From assembly GCA_964438735.1 (NCBI GenBank), contig CAYTLW010000137.1, forward strand, positions 1 to 19,137: a DNA stretch of 19,137 nucleotides, in the 5' to 3' direction. Position 1 is the stretch's first letter. The number at the start of each line of letters is the position of its first letter. The translations under genes and the position numbers were made by a program. The notes beneath the pieces are model-generated. The model ran no database searches. It saw only the letters and a program-made list of their open reading frames with translations, and was not told where the DNA came from. This document shows positions 5,562 to 14,500 of the stretch, piece after piece. This DNA comes from CAYTLW01 sp964438735. Its GTDB lineage: Bacteria > Myxococcota_A > UBA9042.

Positions 5562-8500
5562 ATGAGGGTATGTCCGGTCTGCAGTACGGTCTATGAGGAG
5601 GGCGGGCAGTTCTGTCTCAAGGACGGCAGCCCCCTCACCGAACGACGGGCCGGAACGGGCCGTCGTCGTCGCGTTGCCACCACCGACCCGGGCGGTGGCG
5701 CCGGCGCTCCCGTTGTCTCCCGTGGACCGACTCGCGAGCCAAGCGCGTCTTTTGATGACGCCGAACGGGACGAGACTGCGCTGTTGATCCAGTCCGAGGC
5801 CGCGATGCGCCGTCGCCACGCCAGCGAGTCTGGCGGCCTCCGACCGTTCCGCGTCACAGGCAACCCCGAGCCGGAGATCGACGAAGAGGGTGAGCTTCGG
5901 GCCATGGGCATCGGCGAGGTGTTGGACGGGCGCTACAAGCTCCTGGAGGTCATCGGTCGCGGCGGTATGGGCACGGTGTTTCGCGCTGAACAGATCCTGC
6001 TGGGTCGCGAGATGGCGCTCAAGGTGCTGCCTCACGAGCAACTGCAAGACCGCAAGCTGGTCAGCCGATTCAAACGCGAAGCCCAGGCCATGTCCCGCCT
6101 GTCGTCTCCCCACACCGTGCGCGTACACGACTGTGGCTACACCGGATCCTTGCTCTACCTGGCCATGGAGCTGCTCGATGGCGAGTCCCTCGCTACCGTG
6201 CTGGCCCGAGAGGGCGCGCTTGGCTGGCCGCGGGCATGCGACCTGTTGCTCCAGATCTGCGAGTCGCTCGCCGAGGCCCATGCCTGCGGCGTGGTCCATC
6301 GTGACCTGAAGCCGGCCAACATCATGCTGGTCCAGACGCCTCGTAAGGCGGACTTCATCAAGGTGCTGGACTTCGGCCTGGCCAAAGTCAGCGGCGTTAG
6401 TGATCCCTATGCGGTCGAATCGCAACGGGATGTCTTCGGCACGCCCCACTACATGAGCCCGGAGCAGATCCTCTCCGGCACGGTCGACCATCGCGCCGAT
6501 GTCTACTCGTTGGGTGCGGTCGCATTCCACATGCTCACCGGCCAGCGCATGTATGGCGACCTGCACAGCTCATTCGAGGTGCTGAGCGCGCATGTCTCGC
6601 GGGCGTCCGAATCCGTGCTCGTGGCGGCGCCGAACGCTGGCATTCCCGACGCGTTGGCGCAGATCGTGGGCGGATTGCTGGAGAAGAAGCCCCACCGTCG
6701 ATTCCAATCGGCCGATGCCGTGATCGGTGCCATCAGCTTCGCCCTGAGCGAACAGCAGGAAGCAGCCGTGGAGGCTGCAGCTGTGGAGACAGCGGCCGCC
6801 GAAGAAGTCGCCGTCGCCGAATCGCCCCCCCTCGCCACCGAAGCAGCGCCACCGATCGTCGAACCGATCATCGAGACCCACACAGACGTCTACGAATCCG
6901 GTCATCATCCCGCCGAGGACGTTCGTGAGCCTGCCGCGAGGACGGACGCCGACGAGTCAGAGGCTGGCGGCGAGGTCGCGCACGCGCAGGAGCCGAGGAA
7001 CGAGCCCACTGACGTCTACCCCAAGGAACAGGAGCTCGTCAGCGATTCCGACAGCGCTCCCGGCACCGTTGAGACCGCACCAGCGCCAGAGTCCGATGCG
7101 GAGCCCACCGATGTGTACGAGGGGGATGCGCGGACCAAGGTCGAAGGGAGCGATCCGCTGAGCCTTCCGGATGGTGCTGCACCCATGCCGCCGCGCGCCG
7201 TCTCAAATGCCGCGGCTGCAGAGCCCATCGTCGAAACCCGCGCATACGACGACGCCCCAGCCATCCGGGCCGAGGTGGAGCGGTGGCGGGCGCGCTGGCA
7301 GGCTGGCACCGGCCCGCGCCGCCCGGTCGTCACCGGTAGTCGCGGCGTCGCCGGCGAGCCTCCACCAGCTCCGGAACCAGTCCAGGAAGAGCCCGTCAAG
7401 ACGCCTACCGAAGTGTTGCCATCCGGACGCACCACGGGTCGCGGGCCGGGGAGCTCGGTGACCACGACCGATCCTCAGTCCGGTGCCGCCGCGCCGCGGA
7501 GCCAGCAACCCGCGCCGCCCCCGACGCCCGACGTGCCGGCCCCAGAAGCCGACGTCGAAGAGATCGTGGAGACGCTTGTAGAGCCCGTTGTCGTGGAGGA
7601 ACCGGAGCCCGCCCCCGTACCACCCCCAGCGCCGGAACCGACGGTTGAGCCGCAGACCACCGAGGCGATCGACGAGACGCCCGCCGAGGAGCCCGACATC
7701 GCCCCGGAACGGGTGGTGGGAGACTTTGATGGGCGCGCCAACCTGGACGCCAAGACCTCGTTGGAGACCCCGGTCATCGCCCCAGAAGGACCCCCGCGGC
7801 CCCGATTGGGCACCATGACGCCAGGGCGCGCCACCGCGCCGACCCAATCCTACGCCGACCTGGATCGCGTGCGCGATCTGCGCGAACACATCGAGCGCCA
7901 GCGGGTGGCCGAATCAGGCAGCGCCCAGACGGAAGAGGAGTTGGGCTCGACCCAGGCCTTGCCGTCGGGGCTGTTGGATCCTGCCGCTCAGGATGCGGCT
8001 GGGCGCCCGGGTTTTGAAGACGCGCCGCGGCCGGCACCGCCCGAACATCGGGGCGTGCTCTCGCCGCCAGCGGCCGAGCCCTCCATCACGGCCCATGAAC
8101 CGACTCCGCTGGCCAACGTGGCTGAGGAGTCGACGCCATTCATGAAGGTCGCTCCGACGCCGTCGGCCAGTTTTGGCGGCGGCCCCGAGGTGGCGCGCAC
8201 GTTCTCTTTGGAGCAGCCGAACAAGGACGGCGGCCCCCTTGTCACGCCGGTCATCGTCGCCAGTGAACTCCTGGCGCCCGACTCACTGGACCCGGACGAG
8301 CCGACCGCCATCACCGAATCGCCTGCGGCATTGCTGCGGGCTGTCGATGACGAGCCGGCGGCGGAAATCGCCGGGGACATCGCGACCACAGTCGACGACG
8401 ACGTCCCCGCTGTCGTTTCGCTGCGGTCCGCCGAGCCGTCCGTCGAGTCCGCCGCGCCTGAGCCGGCGCCTACGTCGCCCGACGACGAATTGGACGTGGA

Positions 8501-9795
8501 TGCGGTGGCCGTTTCCGCCACCCCGCTGGAGGCCGACGCCGACGTGCTGCAGGCGGTCGAAGCGGCGCGCAACGAGGCCGCGCTCGCCGCTGCTGCGGCT
8601 GCCGAGAGCGACGCCGCGGCCGCCGAAGACGAAGCGTCGTCCGAGCCCGTGGCCCCCACGGATCCGGCATCCGAGGCTGCAGAAGAACCAGACGCCGAGC
8701 CGGCAGCCGCCCCGGAGTCTGAGCCCGCCGCCGAGCCCACGGCCGCGCGTGCGCCGCTGGCGATGGGTGCCGGTGAAGCGTCGGAGCCGCCTGGGGATCG
8801 GGACACGCTGGTCACCGCCGAGGCCATCCCACTGGCTGCCGACGATACGTTGGTCACCGCCCGCACGATCCCCATGGCCGGCTCGCAGCCGGGCAAGGAG
8901 CCGGTGGCGCTGGCCATGCCCGCCGCCCCGGCACTCGACGTGGCCGCCGAGCCCGAGTCTTCGCCAGATGTTCCGGCCGAGCCCGAGCCCGTAGCCGCTG
9001 AAGAGTTGGCCGCCCCCGCGACCGAAGAAGCGCCAGTTGCTCCCACGATCGAAGAGGTGCCCGCCGAGCCCGCTCCGGTCGAGGCGCCCGCGAAGCCTGC
9101 AAAGCCGGCTGCTTCCAGCTGGGCTGCGTCCGCCTATCGCGCCTCCGTAGCTCGAACTGGAGGGCGCGAAGGTTCGGCCCGCACCACGGGCGGCCGACGA
9201 ACCGCCAGCGGTGACTCGCCCTGGGCGGTCAAGCCCAAGCCGAAGAAGAGCGAGAAGCCGACCCTGTACTGGTCCAAGGTGGTCATGGCGACCAAGGATC
9301 GCTTCGGGCGTGACAGCGCCGAAGGGAGCGATGCGCCCTCCACCTGGAATGTGCCCCGCGCGGAGTCAGCCCCCGAGGCGCCGGTGGAAGATGCCGGCTG
9401 GCAGCCGTCGAACGAGGCGCCGGAGCCTGAGGTCGAGACAAGCCCGCCGCCGCCCGCCGCGCCGCTGACGTGGGGCGAGAAGGCCGAACCGGAGCCCGTC
9501 GAGCCCGGCCTCGCTGGAGTCGGCGAAGATTCGCCGGTCGAAGCAGCAGCCCCAGCCCCGCAGCCTGCCCCGCTGGAGGTCGAGCCCGACACTTCGGCGC
9601 CGGACGCCGAGGAAGCCGCCCCCTCCGACATCGACGACCTGCTGCTGACCGCCCTGGATGACCTGGCGACCGCGGAGGATTCGGACGCCGAGCAGGAGGT
9701 CCCAGAGGTCGCAGAAGAGGTCCCGCAAGAGGCCGCCGAGGTCGCCGAGGTCCCGGCCGAGGAGGCCGAGCAGGCACGTCCCGGCGTGGACGTGG
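5562..9795 (+). CDS. N-terminal part of a giant two-kinase protein: zinc ribbon, Ser/Thr kinase, long acidic linker (interrupted by the assembly gap)
   Basis: The visible 1,411 residues begin at ATG 5562 with a zinc-ribbon-like knuckle CPVC-x10-C followed by DGSPL (residues 4-23), common at the N-terminus of deltaproteobacterial kinases. Residues 124 to about 395 form a complete Hanks kinase: GRGGMG loop (132-137), ALK Lys154, HRDLKPAN with catalytic Asp248, DFG Asp270, a GTPHYMSPEQ activation segment, and HRADVYSLG. All key residues are present, so Ser/Thr kinase activity is expected in the cytoplasm. The rest, about 1,000 residues, is a low-complexity Pro/Ala/Glu/Asp linker with short repeated motifs (TDVY three times, DTLVTA twice, TTDP twice). 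No transmembrane helix is apparent. A longer in-frame start at 4986 would overlap the divergent gene and is rejected. AGGG lies 6 bases before the ATG. The frame ends at an N gap, beyond which the protein continues in a second kinase domain. Confidence 0.85.
9741..9795 (+). repeat. 55-bp sequence at the left side of the gap (copy 1)
   Basis: This stretch ends at the first N and is identical, base for base, to 9896-9950, which begins after the last N. It encodes VAEVPAEEAEQARPGVDV in the kinase frame. Exact identity abutting both gap edges suggests two contig ends that overlap by one assembly k-mer (55 is a common k) and were not merged. A genuine duplication is the alternative. Confidence 0.9.
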
Positions 9796-9895
9796 NNNNN
9801 NNNNNNNNNNNNNNNNNNNNNNNNNNNNNNNNNNNNNNNNNNNNNNNNNNNNNNNNNNNNNNNNNNNNNNNNNNNNNNNNNNNNNNNNNNNNNNN
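9796..9895. other. Assembly gap of exactly 100 N
   Basis: One hundred unknown bases, the conventional placeholder length used by scaffolders when the true distance is not known. Because the flanks are the same 55-mer, the real missing sequence may be nothing at all. The reading frames on the two sides disagree across 155 bases but agree perfectly if the second copy and the N run are removed. Confidence 0.98.
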
Positions 9896-9950
9896 GTCGC
9901 CGAGGTCCCGGCCGAGGAGGCCGAGCAGGCACGTCCCGGCGTGGACGTGG
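9896..9950 (+). repeat. 55-bp sequence at the right side of the gap (copy 2)
   Basis: Identical to the 55 bp before the gap. It is read here in the frame that continues into the second kinase domain: VAEVPAEEAEQARPGVDV then EPPDLPG. Joining 9795 directly to 9951 gives the same amino acids once and keeps one open frame. Confidence 0.9.
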
Positions 9951-11140
9951 AGCCGCCGGATCTTCCTGGCTCGACTGCCGCACCGGCCCCGCCGGACAGA
10001 TTGCTGGACGTGGCCTCACTGGCCCCGGGTGACATCGTGGGCGGGCAGTGGCGCATCGTCCGCCGCCTGGGCGTTGGCAATGTAGGTGCGCTCTACGAGG
10101 CCCATCACGCCGAGCACGAAGAGACCTGCGCCCTGAAGCTCTTGCACCCTCGTCTGGTGGTCCGCGCTGGCGTACGGGAGTGGCTCGAAGATCTGGTCGC
10201 CACGTCGTTGCTGCTGGAGAGTCCCATCACCGCCGGGCTGCGCGATCTGGGCGAACACGGCGGCACGTTGTGGCTGACCAATCCACTGCTCGACGGAACC
10301 AGCTTGGCGGCTCTCATGGCCCAGCAGGGGCGGCTTCGCCTGCGCGTGGTCGGCCGGATCGTGACCAAGGTGCTGTCCTCACTCGAAGACGCCCACGCCG
10401 TGGGTCTGGGCCATGGCGATCTCTCGCTGCGCAACCTCTTCATCCTCAACAACCCGGCGGAGGCGCACTTCCTGCGGGTGACCGACTTCGGCATGGCGTC
10501 GTTGTTGACCGGAGAGGATGACGACCTGCTGCAGAGTCCCTGCCTGCTGGCGCCAGAACAGACCCTGGGCCAGCCCGTGGACGAGCGCACGGATTTCTAC
10601 GGTCTGGGTTGCGCGATCTACGAGATGCTGGCCGGGCGGCCGCCCTTCTTCGTCGACAAGGGCACACCAGCGGAGCGCATGAGCGAGCTCCGACGTCTGC
10701 ACCTCGAAGAGGAACCGCCGCCGCTGGATTCTCTGGCCAGCGAGGAGCTGCTGCCCGGGCTGGTGCAGTTGATCCACGTGCTGCTTTCACCAGCACCTGG
10801 CGATCGGCCCGCGACGGTGCAGGAGTTCCGACGCCTGCTGCGCGCCGCCGCCCGTGGTGAATCCGTCGCCGTCGAGCGTACGGCCGCCCCCCAGGCCACC
10901 ATCCGGCAACCGCCCCAGTCGACCGCCGCCTACAGCGAGCAGGCGCGCGACGCGGTGCGCGCGGCCATCGCCGCGGCGCGGGGGCGGCCAAGGCAGCCGA
11001 TGAGCCCGGCAAGGAGACCGTCGGCTACGGCGGCGACGATGGGCTGGATGGCGCCGGCGCGGCGGTCCAGACCCGTACCAGGGCGAAGAAGATCGGCACC
11101 AGCGAATACGGCGTCACGGACGCGATCGAAGCCGGCTTGA
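9896..11140 (+). CDS. Second, atypical kinase domain of the two-kinase protein (continuation after the gap)
   Basis: This frame is open from the gap edge. After a short Pro-rich stretch, a second kinase fold runs from about 10040 to 10850. It has a degenerate glycine loop GVGNVG (codons 10070-10087), ALKLL with the conserved Lys (10136), and HGDLSLRN (10412-10435) in place of HRDLKPxN: the HRD Arg is Gly, the catalytic Asp is kept, the loop Lys is Ser, and an Arg sits just before the Asn as in tyrosine kinases (HRDLAARN). DFG (10484), an APE (10550) and ERTDFYGLG are also present, but the usual GTPxYM is replaced by SPCLL. It may be a weak kinase, a pseudokinase, or one of altered specificity. 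The last ~53 residues before TGA 11140 are Arg-rich and out of character, because the true frame shifts near 10980. It most likely belongs to the same polypeptide as 5562-9795. Confidence 0.8.
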   Translation, partial: VAEVPAEEAEQARPGVDVEPPDLPGSTAAPAPPDRLLDVASLAPGDIVGGQWRIVRRLGVGNVGALYEAHHAEHEETCALKLLHPRLVVRAGVREWLEDLVATSLLLESPITAGLRDLGEHGGTLWLTNPLLDGTSLAALMAQQGRLRLRVVGRIVTKVLSSLEDAHAVGLGHGDLSLRNLFILNNPAEAHFLRVTDFGMASLLTGEDDDLLQSPCLLAPEQTLGQPVDERTDFYGLGCAIYEMLAGRPPFFVDKGTPAERMSELRRLHLEEEPPPLDSLASEELLPGLVQLIHVLLSPAPGDRPATVQEFRRLLRAAARGESVAVERTAAPQATIRQPPQSTAAYSEQARDAVRAAIAAARGRPRQPMSPARRPSATAATMGWMAPARRSRPVPGRRRSAPANTASRTRSKPA

Positions 11141-11475
11141 CCGTGCCCCAATCGGGCGTCGCAACCGACGCCGCGGAGGGAGCTTCCGAGGCCGACGATG
11201 GCTCGGGCTCCAACACGCAGAACCTGGCGGGCGCCGCGATTCAATTGAACGACGAGCACTTCAAGGAGACCCGCGACTACGGCTCCCTGGATGCGCCGAA
11301 CCCGGACGACAGCGCCAACCTCGCCATGGAAGCCGAGCGATTCCTGGCCGAACATGACTTCGAAGAGGTGGAGTTGCAGCCCATCGAAGTCGATCTGCAG
11401 ACCACGCTTGACGCTGCGCTCGCCAATGCAGAGCCGCCGCCCATCCCCGATTTCGACGACGAAGACGGCACCTGA
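10984..11475 (+). CDS. C-terminal tail of the two-kinase protein, displaced by a frameshift
   Basis: From about 10984 the frame one base back reads as protein of the same style as the upstream linker: Ala/Gly/Asp/Glu-rich with AAKAADEPGKETVGYGGDD, then AMEAERFLAEHDFEEVELQPI, ending PDFDDEDGT at TGA 11473-11475. The frame of the preceding kinase domain instead becomes Arg/Pro-rich from this point. The switch lies in the G5 run 10980-10984: adding one G makes the frames continuous and gives a total length divisible by three from 5562 once the 155-base gap artefact is removed. Its own possible start (TTG 11137) has no convincing ribosome site, so a separate gene is unlikely. No domain is recognised; the tail is acidic and probably helical near its end. 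Confidence 0.6.
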   Translation, partial: AAKAADEPGKETVGYGGDDGLDGAGAAVQTRTRAKKIGTSEYGVTDAIEAGLTVPQSGVATDAAEGASEADDGSGSNTQNLAGAAIQLNDEHFKETRDYGSLDAPNPDDSANLAMEAERFLAEHDFEEVELQPIEVDLQTTLDAALANAEPPPIPDFDDEDGT

Positions 11476-11532
11476 TTCAACCAGGAACTTCCACAGCTTC
11501 GGACCCTGGGGCATCCTCCCCGGGGGGCGAAT

Positions 11533-14500
11533 ATGAGTGGCAATCCGGTCGACACCACCGCGACGGAGGCGACCTCGCCGGCAGGCGTGGAACCGGATTC
11601 ATCTGCGCGCGACCGCCCCCAAGTCCTGGGCACTCATGATGACAAGCAGATCGAAGAGGTCTGGCTGCAGACCCTGGCCGGCACGCCCCCCGATCTGGCC
11701 GCGGACGGCACGCTGACCTTCAAGCCCGCGGCGATTCAGACCCGTGCTGCCGATGTCGCTCCGGCCGGCGACCCCACCCTCACCTTCCGACCCATCCCGC
11801 AGCCGGACGCGCAGGTCGCCCACGCGGCCCCGTCGGTCGACGATCCAACCCTGGCCGCCGGGGCACCGCGCGCGACGGATACGCACACCATCTCCTCCCC
11901 CCATCCGGAGCGCACGACGTTGCGCGTAGCTGGCGAGAGCGGTCTGTTCGAGGCCACAGGAGGCGCAGCACCTGGTGGGCCCGGCTACCACCTCATCGAG
12001 CGCATCGGCGAAGGTGGCATGGGCATCGTGTGGCGCGGCTTCCAGGGTTCGTTGCTGCGTCAGGTGGCCATCAAGCAGGTGCGCCAGGCGGGGGCGGACG
12101 AATCCTTCCTGGCCGAGGCCATGGTCACGGCTTTCCTGGACCACCCGAACATCGTGCCGGTGCACTCCCTGGGCGAGGACGCGGACGGCTCGCTCTTCAT
12201 GTCCATGAAGCTGGTCGACGGCCTGTCGTGGAAGGAGCTGCTGCACCCCGAGACCGCCTCGCACCGGGAGCGTGCCGCCGACATCGGCCAGGTCGGTCAC
12301 CTGCGCATCCTGTTGGCGGTCTGCAACGCCATCGCCTATGCCCACAGCCGCGATGTGCTGCATCGCGATCTGAAGCCGGCAAACGTGATGATCGGCGGCT
12401 ACGGCGAGGTCGTGGTGATGGACTGGGGCATCGCCCTGGACATCTCGGAGCCGCCCAGAGATCCCCGCCGGACCCGGCATCGCGACTTTGTGCAACATGT
12501 CGCCGGCACGCCGGCCTACATGGCCCCGGAGATGGCCATCGGCCGTGGCGAGGCCCAGGGGCCCTGGACCGACGTCTACCTCCTGGGCGCCATCCTGCAC
12601 GAGATCCTGACCGACCGACCGCCCCACGAGGGGCGCAACGTGATGGCCACGGTCCTGGCGGCCAGCCGCGGCAAGCCGCCCGTATTTGGCGACGACGTAC
12701 CCGACGACCTGGCCGCGCTCTGTCGCGACGCCATGGCGCGGGAACCCGACGATCGCGTGGGCAGCGTCAATGACTTCCAGCGTCGACTGGAGATCCACCT
12801 GACGCACCGCGAATCCATCGTGATCAGCGAGCGCGCCGAAGATGAACTGGCGGCCCTGCAGCGGGCCGATTCGGGCGTGGATCGCGAGGCCCGCCACGCC
12901 GCCTACGCCAAGGTTGTGGCCCGCTTCGACCAGGCGCTCGAACTCTACGATGGCAATGATGGCGCCCGCACGGGCGCGTACGAAGCCCGCCTGGCCTATG
13001 GGCGCGAGGCCCTGGCCAGTGGTGATCTCGGTCTCGCTGCCGCCCAGGTCGCCGACCTGCCCGCAGCCGACCCCGCTACCAGGACCCTGGCCGTCGAGAT
13101 TGAGCAGGCCCTGGACGCCCGCCGTCGCGCCGCCCGCAGCGGCCGGCATATGCGCATCGCCTTGGCCGTCGCCGCCACGGTGATCGCCGTCGGCCTGGTG
13201 ACCGGCATGGTGGTGATCGAGGCCGAGCGCGGGCGCGCCGCAGCCGAACGTGACAGCGCGCGCGAGGCCCGCAGCCAGGAGCGACGGGAGCGACATCGGG
13301 CCGAGAAGGCGTGGGCAGCAGCGGAGCGCTCCCATCAGAAGGCGCGTGTTCTGCTGGCCGAGTCCAAGGTCGGCCAGGCCGACGGATTGACACTCGGCGG
13401 CCGATACAGTGATGCGGTGCCGCTGCTCGCCGATGCGGCTCAGGGCCTGCGCGCGTTGGGTGAAAAGCCCCTGGTCTCCGACCTCGGTTTGTGGCTGCTC
13501 CTGCGCCACGCTTCGCCGCCTTTGTGGATCAAGCGAGGCCACGCCGATTTTGTTCGCAATGCTCGGGTCTCCCGCGACGGTCGCCTGGTCATCTCGGGCA
13601 GCTGGGATCGCACGGTGAGGCTCTGGCACGGGCCCACCGGCCGCCTCCTGCACACCCTCGCCGGGCACACCGATCGGGTTCGAGTCTGCGAGTTGTCGCC
13701 AGACGGAGCGTTAGCGATCTCGGGCAGCGCGGACCGACAGGCGCGCGTGTGGGATACACGCACCGGGCAGACCTTGCGGACGTTGCGCGGTCACACGGCG
13801 GAGGTCATCGGCGCGATCTTCGCCGAAGACGGCGAGCGAATCCTCACCGCTGGTCTGGACAACGACCTGATCCTCTGGGATGTGGCCAGCGGCGGCCTGT
13901 TGAGCCGCTTTCACCACGACGCGTTGCTGCTGTCGGCCGAGCTGTCACCCGATGGCCGGACCATCTATGCCCAGGACTCCAGCCTGTTCCGCGCCTGGGA
14001 CGTGGCCACGGGCGCCATCCTTCGCGAGATCGGCTACCAGGCACAGCGCGGCTACACCCCCTGGCGTGGCTTCTTCCAACCCGGCGGAGAGCGGGCGCTG
14101 GTCCTGCTGCACGGCAGCGAGGGCGTCGACCGGGTGGAGTTGTGGGACGCCGTGGTCGGTCAGCACGTGCGGGTCCTCGAGGGCAACGTCAGCAACATCA
14201 ACGCCGTGCATGTGGATCGCAGCGGTCGATGGGCGGTCACCGGCGGCCAGGGTGTGCGCTTGTGGGACGTGGACTCGGGGCGAGTGGCCGGACACTTCGT
14301 CGGCGCCCCGCGAGAGGTGCGCGGCGTCTCGCTGGCACCCGGGGCCCAACACCTGGCGGCGGGCGACGCCGGCGGGCATGTGATCCTGTGGACGCGCCTG
14401 CCCCAACGGGCGCTGCGCTCCTTCCAGCTCGAGGCCAAGCTCGACGTGGCCGAATTCATCGCCGATGGCCGCCTCCTGCTGGTCAAGGGAGCCGGTCATG

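Noticed and set aside
6740..9740. Low-complexity GC-rich repeats as a possible CRISPR or satellite array
   Set aside because: The repetition is of Glu/Pro/Ala/Val codons in one frame, without regular repeat and spacer lengths, and is explained by a disordered protein linker.
9951..10085. Continuation of the first kinase frame beyond the N gap to a stop at 10085
   Set aside because: The sequence in that frame is Arg/Trp-rich noise, while another frame encodes a clear kinase domain. The frame across the Ns is an artefact of the arbitrary gap length.
11476..11532. Possible terminator between the two-kinase and WD40 kinase genes
   Set aside because: Only a short GGGG/CCCC stem is found and no T run follows, so it does not argue against cotranscription.
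11599..13668. Long minus-strand open frame of 689 codons
   Set aside because: It is antisense to the WD40 kinase, whose motifs prove the plus-strand frame; GC-rich codon third positions create the open complement.
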